Of a stretch of 49,800 bases of DNA, positions 15,467-23,700 are shown piece after piece. The DNA is from Muribaculaceae bacterium (lineage in GTDB: Bacteria; Bacillota; Clostridia; Lachnospirales; Lachnospiraceae). Under the pieces are notes generated by a model. It saw nothing but the letters and a program-made list of their open reading frames with translations. It had not been told where the DNA came from and made no database searches. Position 1 is the stretch's first letter. Every line of letters starts with the position of its first letter. The stretch lies in the NCBI GenBank assembly GCA_023666425.1, contig JAMPCA010000011.1, positions 1-49,800 on the forward strand, written 5' to 3'. A program made the position numbers and the translations under genes.

Positions 15467-16804
15467 CTACTCCTTCTCGACCATCACGCTCTTGTAAGCC
15501 GGGCGGATGATCTTATTCATACCTACAAACTCCTCCAGCCGGTGCGCACTCCAGCCCGCGATCCGCGCCACCGCAAACAGGGGCGTGAACAGCTCCGTCG
15601 GAATATCCAGCATCTCATACACAAATCCGCTGTAAAAATCGACGTTCGGCGAAACGCCCTTGAAAATGTGCCGCTTCTCGCCGATCAGTTCCGGCGCAAG
15701 CTCCTCGATCAGATTGTAAAGCTGCATCTCCTTCTGCCGCTCCTTCGCCTCCGCCAAATGCTCCACATAGCTCTTAAAGATGCGCTCTCTCGGATCGGAC
15801 AGGGAATACACCGCATGACCCATGCCGTAGATCAGACCCTTGCGGTCAAACGCCTCGCCGTCCAGTATCTTTGCCAGATAGGCGCGCAGCTCGTCGCGAT
15901 CCTCCCAGTCCTTCACATTGTGACGGATATCCTGCATCATCTCCATCACCTTGATGTTTGCCCCGCCATGCTTCGGCCCCTTTAAGGAGGACATCGCCGC
16001 CGCCATCGCCGAATATGTATCCGTGCCCGCAGATGTCACCACCCGGGTCGTGAAGGTACTGTTATTGCCGCCGCCGTGCTCCATGTGCAGCATGAGAGCC
16101 ACGTCTAAGACCTTCGCCTCCAGCTTCGTGTAATGATTGTCCGGCCGCAGCATACGCAGGAAATTCTCTGCGGTGGAAAGCTCGGGCTTCGGCCTGTGGA
16201 TGTACATGCTGGAATCATTCTCATAGTGGTTGTAGGCGTGATAGCCGTATACCGCCAGCATCGGGAATTCCGCCACAAGCTGGATGCACTGGCGTATATT
16301 GTTCTCCAGTGTCGCCTCCGACGTCCGCTTGTCGTAGGCCGCGAGCGTTAAAATACTCCTCGTCATGGAATTCATAATATCCCGGGTCGGAGCCTTCATA
16401 ATGACGTCCCTCGTAAAATTCGTGGGAAGCGTCCGCACATCCGCAAGCACCCGCGTGAACTCCGCCAGCTCCTCCTCACTGGGAAGCTCCCCAAAAATCA
16501 GCAGATAGGCCGTCTTTTCAAAACTGAATTCATTCTCGCCGAGAGAGCTGATCAGCGTCCTGACATTGTAGCCGCGGTACCACAGCTCCCCGTCGCAGGG
16601 AACGAGTTCTCCTTTTCCGTTCTCCCGGAAGGACACGATCTCTGAAATATTTGTAAGACCCGTGAGCACACCCTTCCCCTTTACATCGCGCAGACCACGG
16701 TTCACGCCGTACTCTGCAAACAGACTGTCCGGAATCGTATCATTCGCAATACAAAGCTTGGTTTTTTCGCTGGCATACTTCATCAACTGTTCCTTTTTTG
16801 TCAT
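15467..16804 (-). CDS. Citrate synthase
   Basis: 445 residues, citrate/2-methylcitrate synthase fold. Recognisable: LWYRGYNV near residue 88, HMEHGGGNNSTFTTRVVTSAGTD with an active-site His region (about 225-250), GPKHGGAN, GMGHAVYSLSDPR with the second His, and a late Asp in VDFYSGFVYEML. It condenses acetyl-CoA and oxaloacetate, feeding the oxidative half-cycle to 2-oxoglutarate and glutamate. The AGGAGGGTGA site precedes the ATG. Its leader contains an 11-bp hairpin (16841-16868) and a TATAAT box upstream. Whether it prefers acetyl- or propionyl-CoA cannot be told from sequence. Confidence 0.92.
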   Translation of the reverse strand: MTKKEQLMKYASEKTKLCIANDTIPDSLFAEYGVNRGLRDVKGKGVLTGLTNISEIVSFRENGKGELVPCDGELWYRGYNVRTLISSLGENEFSFEKTAYLLIFGELPSEEELAEFTRVLADVRTLPTNFTRDVIMKAPTRDIMNSMTRSILTLAAYDKRTSEATLENNIRQCIQLVAEFPMLAVYGYHAYNHYENDSSMYIHRPKPELSTAENFLRMLRPDNHYTKLEAKVLDVALMLHMEHGGGNNSTFTTRVVTSAGTDTYSAMAAAMSSLKGPKHGGANIKVMEMMQDIRHNVKDWEDRDELRAYLAKILDGEAFDRKGLIYGMGHAVYSLSDPRERIFKSYVEHLAEAKERQKEMQLYNLIEELAPELIGEKRHIFKGVSPNVDFYSGFVYEMLDIPTELFTPLFAVARIAGWSAHRLEEFVGMNKIIRPAYKSVMVEKE

Positions 16805-16840
16805 GCTTCACCCTCCTTTGCAGAACTTACTATAATAATA

Positions 16841-16868
16841 GGGCTGTTAATTTCTGTATTAACAGCCC
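16841..16868 (-). promoter_or_regulatory. 11-bp hairpin/dyad in the citrate synthase leader
   Basis: GGGCTGTTAAT (16841-16851) and its exact reverse complement (16858-16868) with a 6-nt loop, 37 bp before the start codon. A TATAAT box on the minus strand lies about 15 bp upstream of it, so the dyad would be at the very start of the transcript. It is followed by TATTATTATA, not a pure T-run. It could be an operator or a stem in the leader. Confidence 0.5.
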
Positions 16869-16938
16869 CTAATACTGGTCTATTATAACTGATTACACTG
16901 GTAAAAAAAAGCATTTCACAAAAATTTAATGATTTCTT

Positions 16939-18051
16939 TTATTTTTCCTTGTGGAATAAGAGCTCCCGCATGACACGGCCGCCCTCCTCCGCCAGCCTGC
17001 GCGCATTTTCCCAGAGAATCTCCTGCCCGTCCCTGTCCGGCCTGCGGCTGTTTTTTATAAGCTCCAAAAACCTGCCCGGGTGCATCGCCGCCAGATCGTC
17101 CACCGTGCGGATATCCCCCTCCTCCAGCACGGAAAACAGTACGTCCACAAGTTCCTCCCTCTGTGCGCTGTCCATGCCTGCGAGCCAGGATTTTAAAGTT
17201 CTGTCCAAAATGACGGCTTTTTCGTCCACGGTGCTGCGGTGCACCAGCGAGGGACCCAGCACCTCCCAGCTCATCACGTCGTGCTGACCCGCGCCGCTTC
17301 CACTGCTTTTGACAACCTCAAATTCCTCCTCATGCTCTAAAAGCATCCCGACAATGGAGGACTCGGGAACGATCGTGTGAATCTTTGGAAGCATGCGCTT
17401 ATAGTTTTCTGCAGCGATCATCGTCCCCGAAAAACCGGGGCCGTCGTTGCTGTATATAACCTCGATCCGCTCCATGATTCCGGGATCCGTGTGGGTCGCC
17501 GCATAGACCGACAGATTGCCGCCCTTGGAATGCCCCATGATCCGCAGGGGCAGCGTATTTTCCGCCGCCACCCGGCTCAAATATTCCACCGCCTTTAACT
17601 GTCCCGGGGTCTCCGAGAGAAAGCTCATATTAAAATTCTCCCGCCAGCCCACGATTGTCGCATCCGTGCCAGAATACACGACGTTCAGCCGCCCGTCCCC
17701 CAGATCGACCGTCATGGCACAGAACTGGGACTGCTCCTCTGTACTGATGTCATTGACATAATTCGCCAGGCGGATACCGGAAAAACGCTTCGTCTTCGCC
17801 ATCTCCCGCATCAGAAATGCCGACACTTTCGTGCTGGAAACCCGCTCATTGATCTCCTCGTCTGTGTGCTTCGTAAAAAAAGCGTGGGAGACACCGGCAA
17901 TACCGGCGTCCCCCTCTCCTATACCCGGAACAAATTCCGAGAAATCCACATAAATCAGCTCTGACAGAATCAGATTGTCCACTTCATTAAATTCTGCCGC
18001 ATCCCAGCCGAGATCCCCCCGCCAGAGCAGATAATCCATAATATTTGCCAT
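16939..18051 (-). CDS. DUF2974 (Mbeg1-like) alpha/beta-hydrolase-fold protein
   Basis: 370 residues. The family hallmark is the lipase-like nucleophile elbow IMGHSKGGNLSVYAA (about 168-182). Upstream are LNVVYSGTDATIVGWREN, typical of this family, and downstream YSNDGPGFS with a probable acidic residue; a His lies in GAGQHDVMSW. It is cytoplasmic by appearance, with no signal peptide. The start ATG sits 8 bp after the stop of the DUF6033-like gene, with AAGGAG overlapping that stop, so the two are co-transcribed from the sigma-D-like promoter at 18896-18922. The substrate is unknown. Confidence 0.82.
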   Translation of the reverse strand: MANIMDYLLWRGDLGWDAAEFNEVDNLILSELIYVDFSEFVPGIGEGDAGIAGVSHAFFTKHTDEEINERVSSTKVSAFLMREMAKTKRFSGIRLANYVNDISTEEQSQFCAMTVDLGDGRLNVVYSGTDATIVGWRENFNMSFLSETPGQLKAVEYLSRVAAENTLPLRIMGHSKGGNLSVYAATHTDPGIMERIEVIYSNDGPGFSGTMIAAENYKRMLPKIHTIVPESSIVGMLLEHEEEFEVVKSSGSGAGQHDVMSWEVLGPSLVHRSTVDEKAVILDRTLKSWLAGMDSAQREELVDVLFSVLEEGDIRTVDDLAAMHPGRFLELIKNSRRPDRDGQEILWENARRLAEEGGRVMRELLFHKEK

Positions 18052-18059
18052 ACATCTCC

Positions 18060-18830
18060 TTATAAGCGCAAATCAAACTGCGTGCCTACCTGCATCTCCT
18101 GCTCTGTACGGGCATTGTCGCTCATGTTCGCATAGTAATCGTCGTTCAGGCGCTTGATCAGCTCATCGACCGTCGAGGCTGTGATCGTCTCATACTGCTC
18201 CGACGTCTTATTTGTCTGCGTCTTGTTCTTTTCCTTCGACTTTTCCAGCCGCGCCTCGGAAGCCTCTTTGTTCGCTTCCTTTTTCTCCTCCGCCCTCTTC
18301 TCACGCACCTTCTCAATGCGGTCCTTCTGCTGGCTTAGGGACTTGTCAACCACCGCAAAATAAGAAGCGTTGCCATTGTCGTCCACCTTGATGCCAAAGG
18401 TCTTCACATTCGCAAGCGTCCCGGAGCCGAGCTTATCCGCCATCGCATCGAGCTGGCTGCCCGCATTGGCGATGATGCTCTCATACTTCTTGCGGTAGTC
18501 CTCATCCTCCGCCATCTTCTCCAGTTTTTCCGCGTCGATCAGCACCAGCGTGCGGCCGGAATTCGCGAACTTCGCCGCCTTCTGCTCCGCGCCGTCCACC
18601 TCGTCGTTGCTGACAAGGACAAAATCCATGTTCGCGTTCTTGCTCTTAAGCTGCTCGTAATACTTCGCCGCCTTCTCCGACAGCTGTACATCGCCGATGG
18701 TGTTGCCGTAACTGCCGGACTTCGCCGCGGCACTGCTCTGGGTGCTCTTTGTGCTCTCCCCGGTCTTGGTGTAGGCGCTTGCGGATCTCGCCGCATCGTA
18801 TGCGCTTGTGATGTTTCCTGCTGTACTCAT
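18060..18830 (-). CDS. DUF6033-like protein with motility-type promoter
   Basis: 256 residues. The start is the ATG at 18828-18830, behind AAGGAGGG; the frame is open a further 77 codons upstream but that stretch contains the promoter. The N-terminal 45 residues are Ser/Thr/Ala-rich and begin MSTAGNITSAYDAARSAS, similar to the start of the protein at 27828-28499. The middle (about 50-160) has GDVQLSEKAAKYYEQLKSK and MDFVLVSNDE, which I associate with DUF6033. Residues about 165-215 are a charged, probable coiled-coil segment. No signal peptide or membrane segment. A sigma-D-like promoter lies 66 bp upstream. Confidence 0.75.
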   Translation of the reverse strand: MSTAGNITSAYDAARSASAYTKTGESTKSTQSSAAAKSGSYGNTIGDVQLSEKAAKYYEQLKSKNANMDFVLVSNDEVDGAEQKAAKFANSGRTLVLIDAEKLEKMAEDEDYRKKYESIIANAGSQLDAMADKLGSGTLANVKTFGIKVDDNGNASYFAVVDKSLSQQKDRIEKVREKRAEEKKEANKEASEARLEKSKEKNKTQTNKTSEQYETITASTVDELIKRLNDDYYANMSDNARTEQEMQVGTQFDLRL

Positions 18831-18895
18831 AGTTCTCCCTCCTTGGAATAATTTGTTGGTAAATCCATTTATTGTATATGAGTTCTCTGGAATGT

Positions 18896-18922
18896 ATATC
18901 GGCACAGCGTCCCCTGTACTTA
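18896..18922 (-). promoter_or_regulatory. Sigma-D (FliA)-type promoter of the DUF6033-like/DUF2974 pair
   Basis: Minus strand TAAG (18919-18922), 15-bp spacer, GCCGATAT (18896-18903). The -10 matches the Bacillus sigma-D consensus GCCGATAT fully and the -35 core TAAA in three of four bases. The same layout with GGGGTTAAGTA occurs at 28609-28635. Confidence 0.65.
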
Positions 18923-18967
18923 ACCCCTTTTTCTCATTCTTTTTCAGAAATATATCTGCTCTTGCGG

Positions 18968-18976
18968 CATAGGATA
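18968..18976 (+). promoter_or_regulatory. Sporulation-type (sigma-E/sigma-K-like) -10 element of the csp protease gene
   Basis: CATAGGATA, identical to the element before sleC, 16 bp before the start codon. AAATATA about 13 bp upstream resembles a sigma-E -35. The resulting leader would be only about 10 nt, with AAAAAGG at its 5' end, which is unusually short and lowers confidence. Confidence 0.5.
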
Positions 18977-18992
18977 AAAGAAAAAGGCTTTT

Positions 18993-20690
18993 ATGACCTG
19001 CAACGAAATTATTAAATCCAACGACGTCGTCGACGTCATTATCCCCGTAGAATTTATGCAATGGCCCAGCGATCTTCCCGACTGTATGCAGCCCATCAAC
19101 TCCAGCTACACCATTTACTACTTCGACCGCTCACGGGTAGCGCCCCTCTCTATCCAGGATTACAGCTACTCTTACCTCCCCAAGTGCTTCGGCCTGCTGG
19201 ACACCACCGCCCTTGAGGAGAGCGGTATTTTGCAGCTCCAGACCCAGCCCGCCCTCTCCCTGCGCGGGAGCGGCGTGCTCATGGGCTTTATCGACACCGG
19301 AATCGTCTATGAAAATGCCTGCTTCCGCAATTCCGACGGCAGCAGCCGCATACAGGGCATCTGGGATCAGACCGCCACCCCCGCGGAGGAGGGGGAGGAG
19401 AACCGACCCCCGGGGGGCTTCCTCTACGGCGTCGAGTACAGCCAGGCCGCGCTCAACAATGCCCTCGCCTCCGACGATCCCCGGAGCCTTGTCCCCACCA
19501 CGGACACCGTCGGGCACGGCACCGCCCTTGCGAGCATCGCCTGCGGGAGCGCAGACCCTGCCAGCAACTTTACCGGGGCGGCTCCACTGGCGGACATTCT
19601 GGTCGTCAAACTCAAGCCCGCCAAGCAATATCTCAAAGATTTTTTCTTCATACCGGAGGATACCCTGTGCTATCAGGAAAACGATATCATGGCGGGCGTC
19701 GCCTACCTTGAGGGAAAAGCCAGAGAGTACGGACAGCCCATCATTATCTGCCTCGGACTCGGCACAAACAACGGAAGCCACTCCGGGGGGAGCATCCTGT
19801 CTGAATACTTAAACGATGTGGGCGGGCACTGGCGGCGCTGCATTGTCACCGCCTCCGGCAATGAGGCGCTGGCAAGACACCACTTCCGGGGTCCGGACAG
19901 CCCCATGGGGCCGGAGGGCGTGGAGGTGGAGATCAATGTGGAAGAAAATATGAACGGCTTTTATCTGGAACTGTGGAACACCGCGCCGGATCTGTTTGCC
20001 GTCTCCCTGCGCTCTCCCAGCGGCGCGCTTTTGCCTGCCGTCCCCACCCGCACCACCGGACACCAGGAATATCTGTTCCGGCTGGAAAATACGCAGATTA
20101 TCGTGGACTACCGCACTGTGGGACGCACCCGGGGCGACCAGCTCGTCTTTATACGGCTCACAAATGTGCCCCGGGGAGTCTGGACGCTCCGCGTCTCACC
20201 GGAGGCCGCCATCACCGGCGACTTTCATGTATGGCTTCCCATGACCGGAATGCTGGAACACGACGTCTTTTTTCTCCGGCCTGACCCTGACGTGACGCTG
20301 ACCATTCCGGGCTCCGCCAGCATCCCGATCACGGTCGGCGGCTACAATCCCGGCGGCGGCTCACTCTATTTAAGCTCCGGCCGCGGTTTTACCGTAACGA
20401 ACAATATAAAGCCGGATTTTGTGGCTCCTGCGGTAAATGTGCAGGCCGTCGATATCCGGGGCAATTACACGGCGATAACCGGAACCAGCGCGGCGGCCGC
20501 CGTCACGGCCGGCGCCTGCGCCCAGATCATGGAGTGGGGCGAAATAAGACGAAACGACCTCTCCCTCAATTCTGTGGAGATCGGCAACATTTTAATCCGC
20601 GGCTGTACAAGAGACAGGGACCGCATCTACCCGAACACCCAGTGGGGCTACGGAAAGCTGGACGTGTACCAGGCGTTTCTGCTGCTATAG
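18993..20690 (+). CDS. Subtilisin-like (S8) Csp-type germination protease
   Basis: 565 residues, the size of clostridial Csp proteases. The complete catalytic triad is visible: Asp101 in MGFIDTG, His175 in VGHGTALAS and Ser499 in ITGTSAAAAVTAG, with oxyanion Asn290 in TASGNEA. An N-terminal prodomain of about 90 residues precedes it, and a beta-rich insertion (about 310-430) matches the jelly-roll domain of Csp proteins. No signal peptide, as expected for a protein packaged into spores. Csp proteases cleave pro-SleC in germination; an apparent sleC is at 5219-6478 with the same promoter element. An intact triad argues for a CspB-like active enzyme rather than a CspC-like pseudoprotease. Confidence 0.85.
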   Translation: MTCNEIIKSNDVVDVIIPVEFMQWPSDLPDCMQPINSSYTIYYFDRSRVAPLSIQDYSYSYLPKCFGLLDTTALEESGILQLQTQPALSLRGSGVLMGFIDTGIVYENACFRNSDGSSRIQGIWDQTATPAEEGEENRPPGGFLYGVEYSQAALNNALASDDPRSLVPTTDTVGHGTALASIACGSADPASNFTGAAPLADILVVKLKPAKQYLKDFFFIPEDTLCYQENDIMAGVAYLEGKAREYGQPIIICLGLGTNNGSHSGGSILSEYLNDVGGHWRRCIVTASGNEALARHHFRGPDSPMGPEGVEVEINVEENMNGFYLELWNTAPDLFAVSLRSPSGALLPAVPTRTTGHQEYLFRLENTQIIVDYRTVGRTRGDQLVFIRLTNVPRGVWTLRVSPEAAITGDFHVWLPMTGMLEHDVFFLRPDPDVTLTIPGSASIPITVGGYNPGGGSLYLSSGRGFTVTNNIKPDFVAPAVNVQAVDIRGNYTAITGTSAAAAVTAGACAQIMEWGEIRRNDLSLNSVEIGNILIRGCTRDRDRIYPNTQWGYGKLDVYQAFLLL

Positions 20691-20731
20691 CCGTCTCACG
20701 CAAAATACAGCAGGCTGGGAGATTTCCAATA

Positions 20732-22186
20732 TTACCGGTGCCGCCATGTGCTCCTTGAGGTCAGAAGCAGCATCGGGAAAATCTCCAGCCTTCCCGCCAG
20801 CATATCCACGATCAGCACCACCTTGGAAAACGCACCGTAGACCGAGTAGTTGCAGGTGGGTCCCACCAGCTCCAGGCCTGGCCCGATATTGTTGAAGCAG
20901 GACACCACCGCGGACATATTGGTCGTCACGGAAAGCCCGTCCACGGACACGCACAAAAAGCTCACCAGCAGAATCAGCATGTAGGCCGCAAGATAAGTGT
21001 TGGTATTCCCGATGACCTCCTCGCTCACGGCCTCACCGTTTAAGCGCACCACCTCGACCCTGCGGGGATTGATCATACGGCGCATATTGCGCTTCAATCC
21101 CTTAAAGAGTAAGAGGGCACGCCCCACTTTCATGCCTCCGCCCGTGCTCCCGGCGCAGGCGCCGATAAACATGAGCGCAAGCAGAATGCCCTTCGAGAGA
21201 CTTGGCCAGAGGTCGAAGTCCGTCGTCGCATAGCCGGTACTGCTGATGATGCTCGCCACCTGAAAGGCCACATGCCGGAGCGTCTCCGAAAGCGAAGCGT
21301 AATGTCCCCGCAGATTAAGCGCGATCAGGGCGATGCTGCCGGACACAATGATGAGATACAGCCGCAGCTCCCCGTCTTTTAGCACCGCCTTAAAATTCCT
21401 GAGCAGCAGCATGTAATAGCAGCTGAAATTCACGGCGAACAACAGCATGAATACCGTGCACACGTTTTGAATGTATGGACTGTAGCCCGCCAGACTGTCA
21501 TTTTTGATGCCAAAGCCCCCGGTGCCCGCCGTGCCAAACGCCGTACACACTGCCTCAAACACGGACATCCCGCCGCACAGCAGAAATATAAAGTCCAGTA
21601 CCGTCAGCACGATGTAGAGCAGATACAGAATCCTTGCCGTGGTGCGCATCTTCGGCACCAGCTTGCCCACATTCGGCCCCGGGCTTTCCGCCCGGAGCAG
21701 ATGCATGGTGAAACCGCTCCCTCTCTCCCCGTTTGTGGATACGGCGAGCAGAAATACCAGCACGCCCATGCCGCCGACCCAGTGGCTGAAGCTGCGCCAG
21801 TAGAGCATCGCTTTTGACATGCTCTCCACATCGTTCAGAATCGAGGCTCCCGTAGTGGTAAAGCCGGACACCGTCTCAAAGAGGGCGTCTAAAAAATGCG
21901 GAATCTCAGCGGACACCCAGAAGGGGATACAGCCCAGAAGACTTAAGGCAATCCAGCTCAGCCCCACGCACGCCATTCCCTCCCGCGCGTAAAAGCGTTT
22001 CTGGGCGTTGCGGCATAACAGATAGAGCAAAAGAGCAACTGCCGCCGTCACGGCGATTCCCACACAAAAGCCCAAAACCGCCGCGTCGTTCTGCTCAAAT
22101 AAGGCAATGATCAGCGGAGGAAGCATGAATACCGCCTCCACCAGTAAAATCCGGGAAATAAACTTTCCCATTATTTTGTAATTCAT
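20732..22186 (-). CDS. trkH: TrkH/KtrB-type potassium uptake membrane subunit
   Basis: 484 residues from the ATG at 22184-22186, which has GGGAG 7 bases upstream. An alternative GTG at 22208-22210 would overlap the trkA stop by 4 bp but lacks a site. The protein is hydrophobic throughout with the four pore-loop repeats of the family; the clearest selectivity segments are SGFTTTGASIL, GTAGTGGFGIK, SSTGYATTDF and the related NNIGPGLELVG. It forms the K+-translocating membrane component; TrkA from the adjacent gene supplies regulation by nucleotide. Convergent with csp. Confidence 0.93.
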   Translation of the reverse strand: MNYKIMGKFISRILLVEAVFMLPPLIIALFEQNDAAVLGFCVGIAVTAAVALLLYLLCRNAQKRFYAREGMACVGLSWIALSLLGCIPFWVSAEIPHFLDALFETVSGFTTTGASILNDVESMSKAMLYWRSFSHWVGGMGVLVFLLAVSTNGERGSGFTMHLLRAESPGPNVGKLVPKMRTTARILYLLYIVLTVLDFIFLLCGGMSVFEAVCTAFGTAGTGGFGIKNDSLAGYSPYIQNVCTVFMLLFAVNFSCYYMLLLRNFKAVLKDGELRLYLIIVSGSIALIALNLRGHYASLSETLRHVAFQVASIISSTGYATTDFDLWPSLSKGILLALMFIGACAGSTGGGMKVGRALLLFKGLKRNMRRMINPRRVEVVRLNGEAVSEEVIGNTNTYLAAYMLILLVSFLCVSVDGLSVTTNMSAVVSCFNNIGPGLELVGPTCNYSVYGAFSKVVLIVDMLAGRLEIFPMLLLTSRSTWRHR

Positions 22187-22206
22187 AATCCGACTCCCTG
22201 CGCCCC

Positions 22207-23565
22207 TCACTCAAAAATATCGTTCAACTGCAGGAGGCGCGTTCCTCCCTGCGCAATGACAATCACGGAATCCCTCACATGAAAGGCGGAGTTACCGCTG
22301 GGAATCTCCGTCCTGCTGCCATGGCTGATGCAGGCGATCAGCACGTTCTTACGGATGCGGATATCCTTTAAGGGCTCGTCCACATGCTGCGTCTTCTCAT
22401 CAACCACAAACTCTAAGGCCTCCGCCTGCCCCTCTGCGATACTGTGCATCGTGAGCGCCGCCCCTTCGGTATTTTGCAGGGCGCGCACATAACGGACAAT
22501 GTTGTTCGTGCACAGATCCTTCGGACAGATCATGCTCCCCAGCTCAAGACTGTCGTAGATGCTGGTGTTGTCGGCATGTCCGACCTTGGTGATCACCTGT
22601 CTCGCCCCGCACTTTTTCCCGTAGAGGGCGATGATCATATTCATCTCGTCCATGCCCGTCATAGTGACCAGTGCGTCGCACTCCGCCACCCCCTCGCTGT
22701 CCAAAAGGGACTGGCTGCTGGCGTCGCCCCGGATAATATATGCGCCGGAAAGCCTCTCCGCCAGCTCCGTACAACGCGTCTCGTCCTTCTCAATGATCTG
22801 CACCGTCACCCCGTGCTTTAAGAGCTGCTCCGCCAGATAGTAGCCGATACGCCCGCCGCCGCAGATGATGACCCGCTTGGCCTTTCTGGTGATCACTCCC
22901 AGATTTTTCAGAAGTCTGGTCAGTTCCTCTGCCTCCGCCGTCACAAAAATCAGGTCTCCCGCGCGAAGCACAAAATCTCCGCCCGGGATAAAGGCTTCGC
23001 CGTCCCGGCTGACCACGCAGACCAGCACCCGGCAGTCCACAACGCTTCCGAGGTTATTCAACGCCACATCCTTTAGCCGGCTGTCTGCGTCCACGCGCAG
23101 CTCCACGATCTCTACCCGGCTTCTGGCAAAGGTATCCCTCTGCAGAAAGCCCGGATATTTGATGAGCCGCTCAATCTCCCGCGCCGCCTGCTTCTCGGGA
23201 TTCACCATGAGGGAGAGCTTGTACACATCCCGCATGGTAAAAATCTGCCTGCCGTACTCGGGATTGCGGATCCTCGCAATCGTGTGCAGCTTCGCGTTCA
23301 GCGCGTGCGCCGTCATACAGCTGAGCAGATTGATCTCGTCGGCACTGGTGGCCGCGATCAGCAGCTCCGCCTTTCTTATGTCCGCCTGCTCCAAAACACG
23401 CATGGACGCACAGTTGCCCTGAACGCCCATGACATCATATCTCTCTACACTGGAATCCAGCACCCGCTTGTTCAAATCAATCAGCGTCAGGTCATGCCCC
23501 TCTGCGCCAAGCTTTTCCGTCAGGGACAGGCCTACCTTGCCGTCCCCTGCAATTACAATCTTCAC
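22207..23565 (-). CDS. trkA: TrkA potassium uptake regulatory subunit
   Basis: 452 residues with GTG start (23563-23565) behind GGAGGAAGAG. It has two tandem RCK halves: an N-terminal Rossmann domain beginning KIVIAGDGKVGLSL with TLIDLNK, a first TrkA-C domain (about 150-215), a second Rossmann domain starting VIICGGGRIGYYLAEQL (about 228) and a second TrkA-C. The nucleotide-binding GxGxxG motifs are intact. It gates TrkH on the inner membrane face. A probable promoter (TATAAT at 23587-23592, minus) precedes it. Confidence 0.95.
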   Translation of the reverse strand: MKIVIAGDGKVGLSLTEKLGAEGHDLTLIDLNKRVLDSSVERYDVMGVQGNCASMRVLEQADIRKAELLIAATSADEINLLSCMTAHALNAKLHTIARIRNPEYGRQIFTMRDVYKLSLMVNPEKQAAREIERLIKYPGFLQRDTFARSRVEIVELRVDADSRLKDVALNNLGSVVDCRVLVCVVSRDGEAFIPGGDFVLRAGDLIFVTAEAEELTRLLKNLGVITRKAKRVIICGGGRIGYYLAEQLLKHGVTVQIIEKDETRCTELAERLSGAYIIRGDASSQSLLDSEGVAECDALVTMTGMDEMNMIIALYGKKCGARQVITKVGHADNTSIYDSLELGSMICPKDLCTNNIVRYVRALQNTEGAALTMHSIAEGQAEALEFVVDEKTQHVDEPLKDIRIRKNVLIACISHGSRTEIPSGNSAFHVRDSVIVIAQGGTRLLQLNDIFE

Positions 23566-23661
23566 AGCCTCTTCCTCCTTCTCGATATTATATCAATTCC
23601 CACACAAAAAACAATCTCAACAATTGCCAAAGAATAGAAGAAAAATCGTACATTATTGCAC

Positions 23662-23694
23662 AAAAAAACGACCTGCCCCGTGCGGGCAGGCCGT
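23662..23694 (-). terminator. Intrinsic terminator of the two-component operon
   Basis: Stem CCTGCCC/GGGCAGG (23672-23678 with 23684-23690) and 5-nt loop, then on the minus strand a run of seven T (23662-23668). It begins 7 bases past the histidine kinase stop. Confidence 0.88.
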
Positions 23695-23700
23695 AATCTG

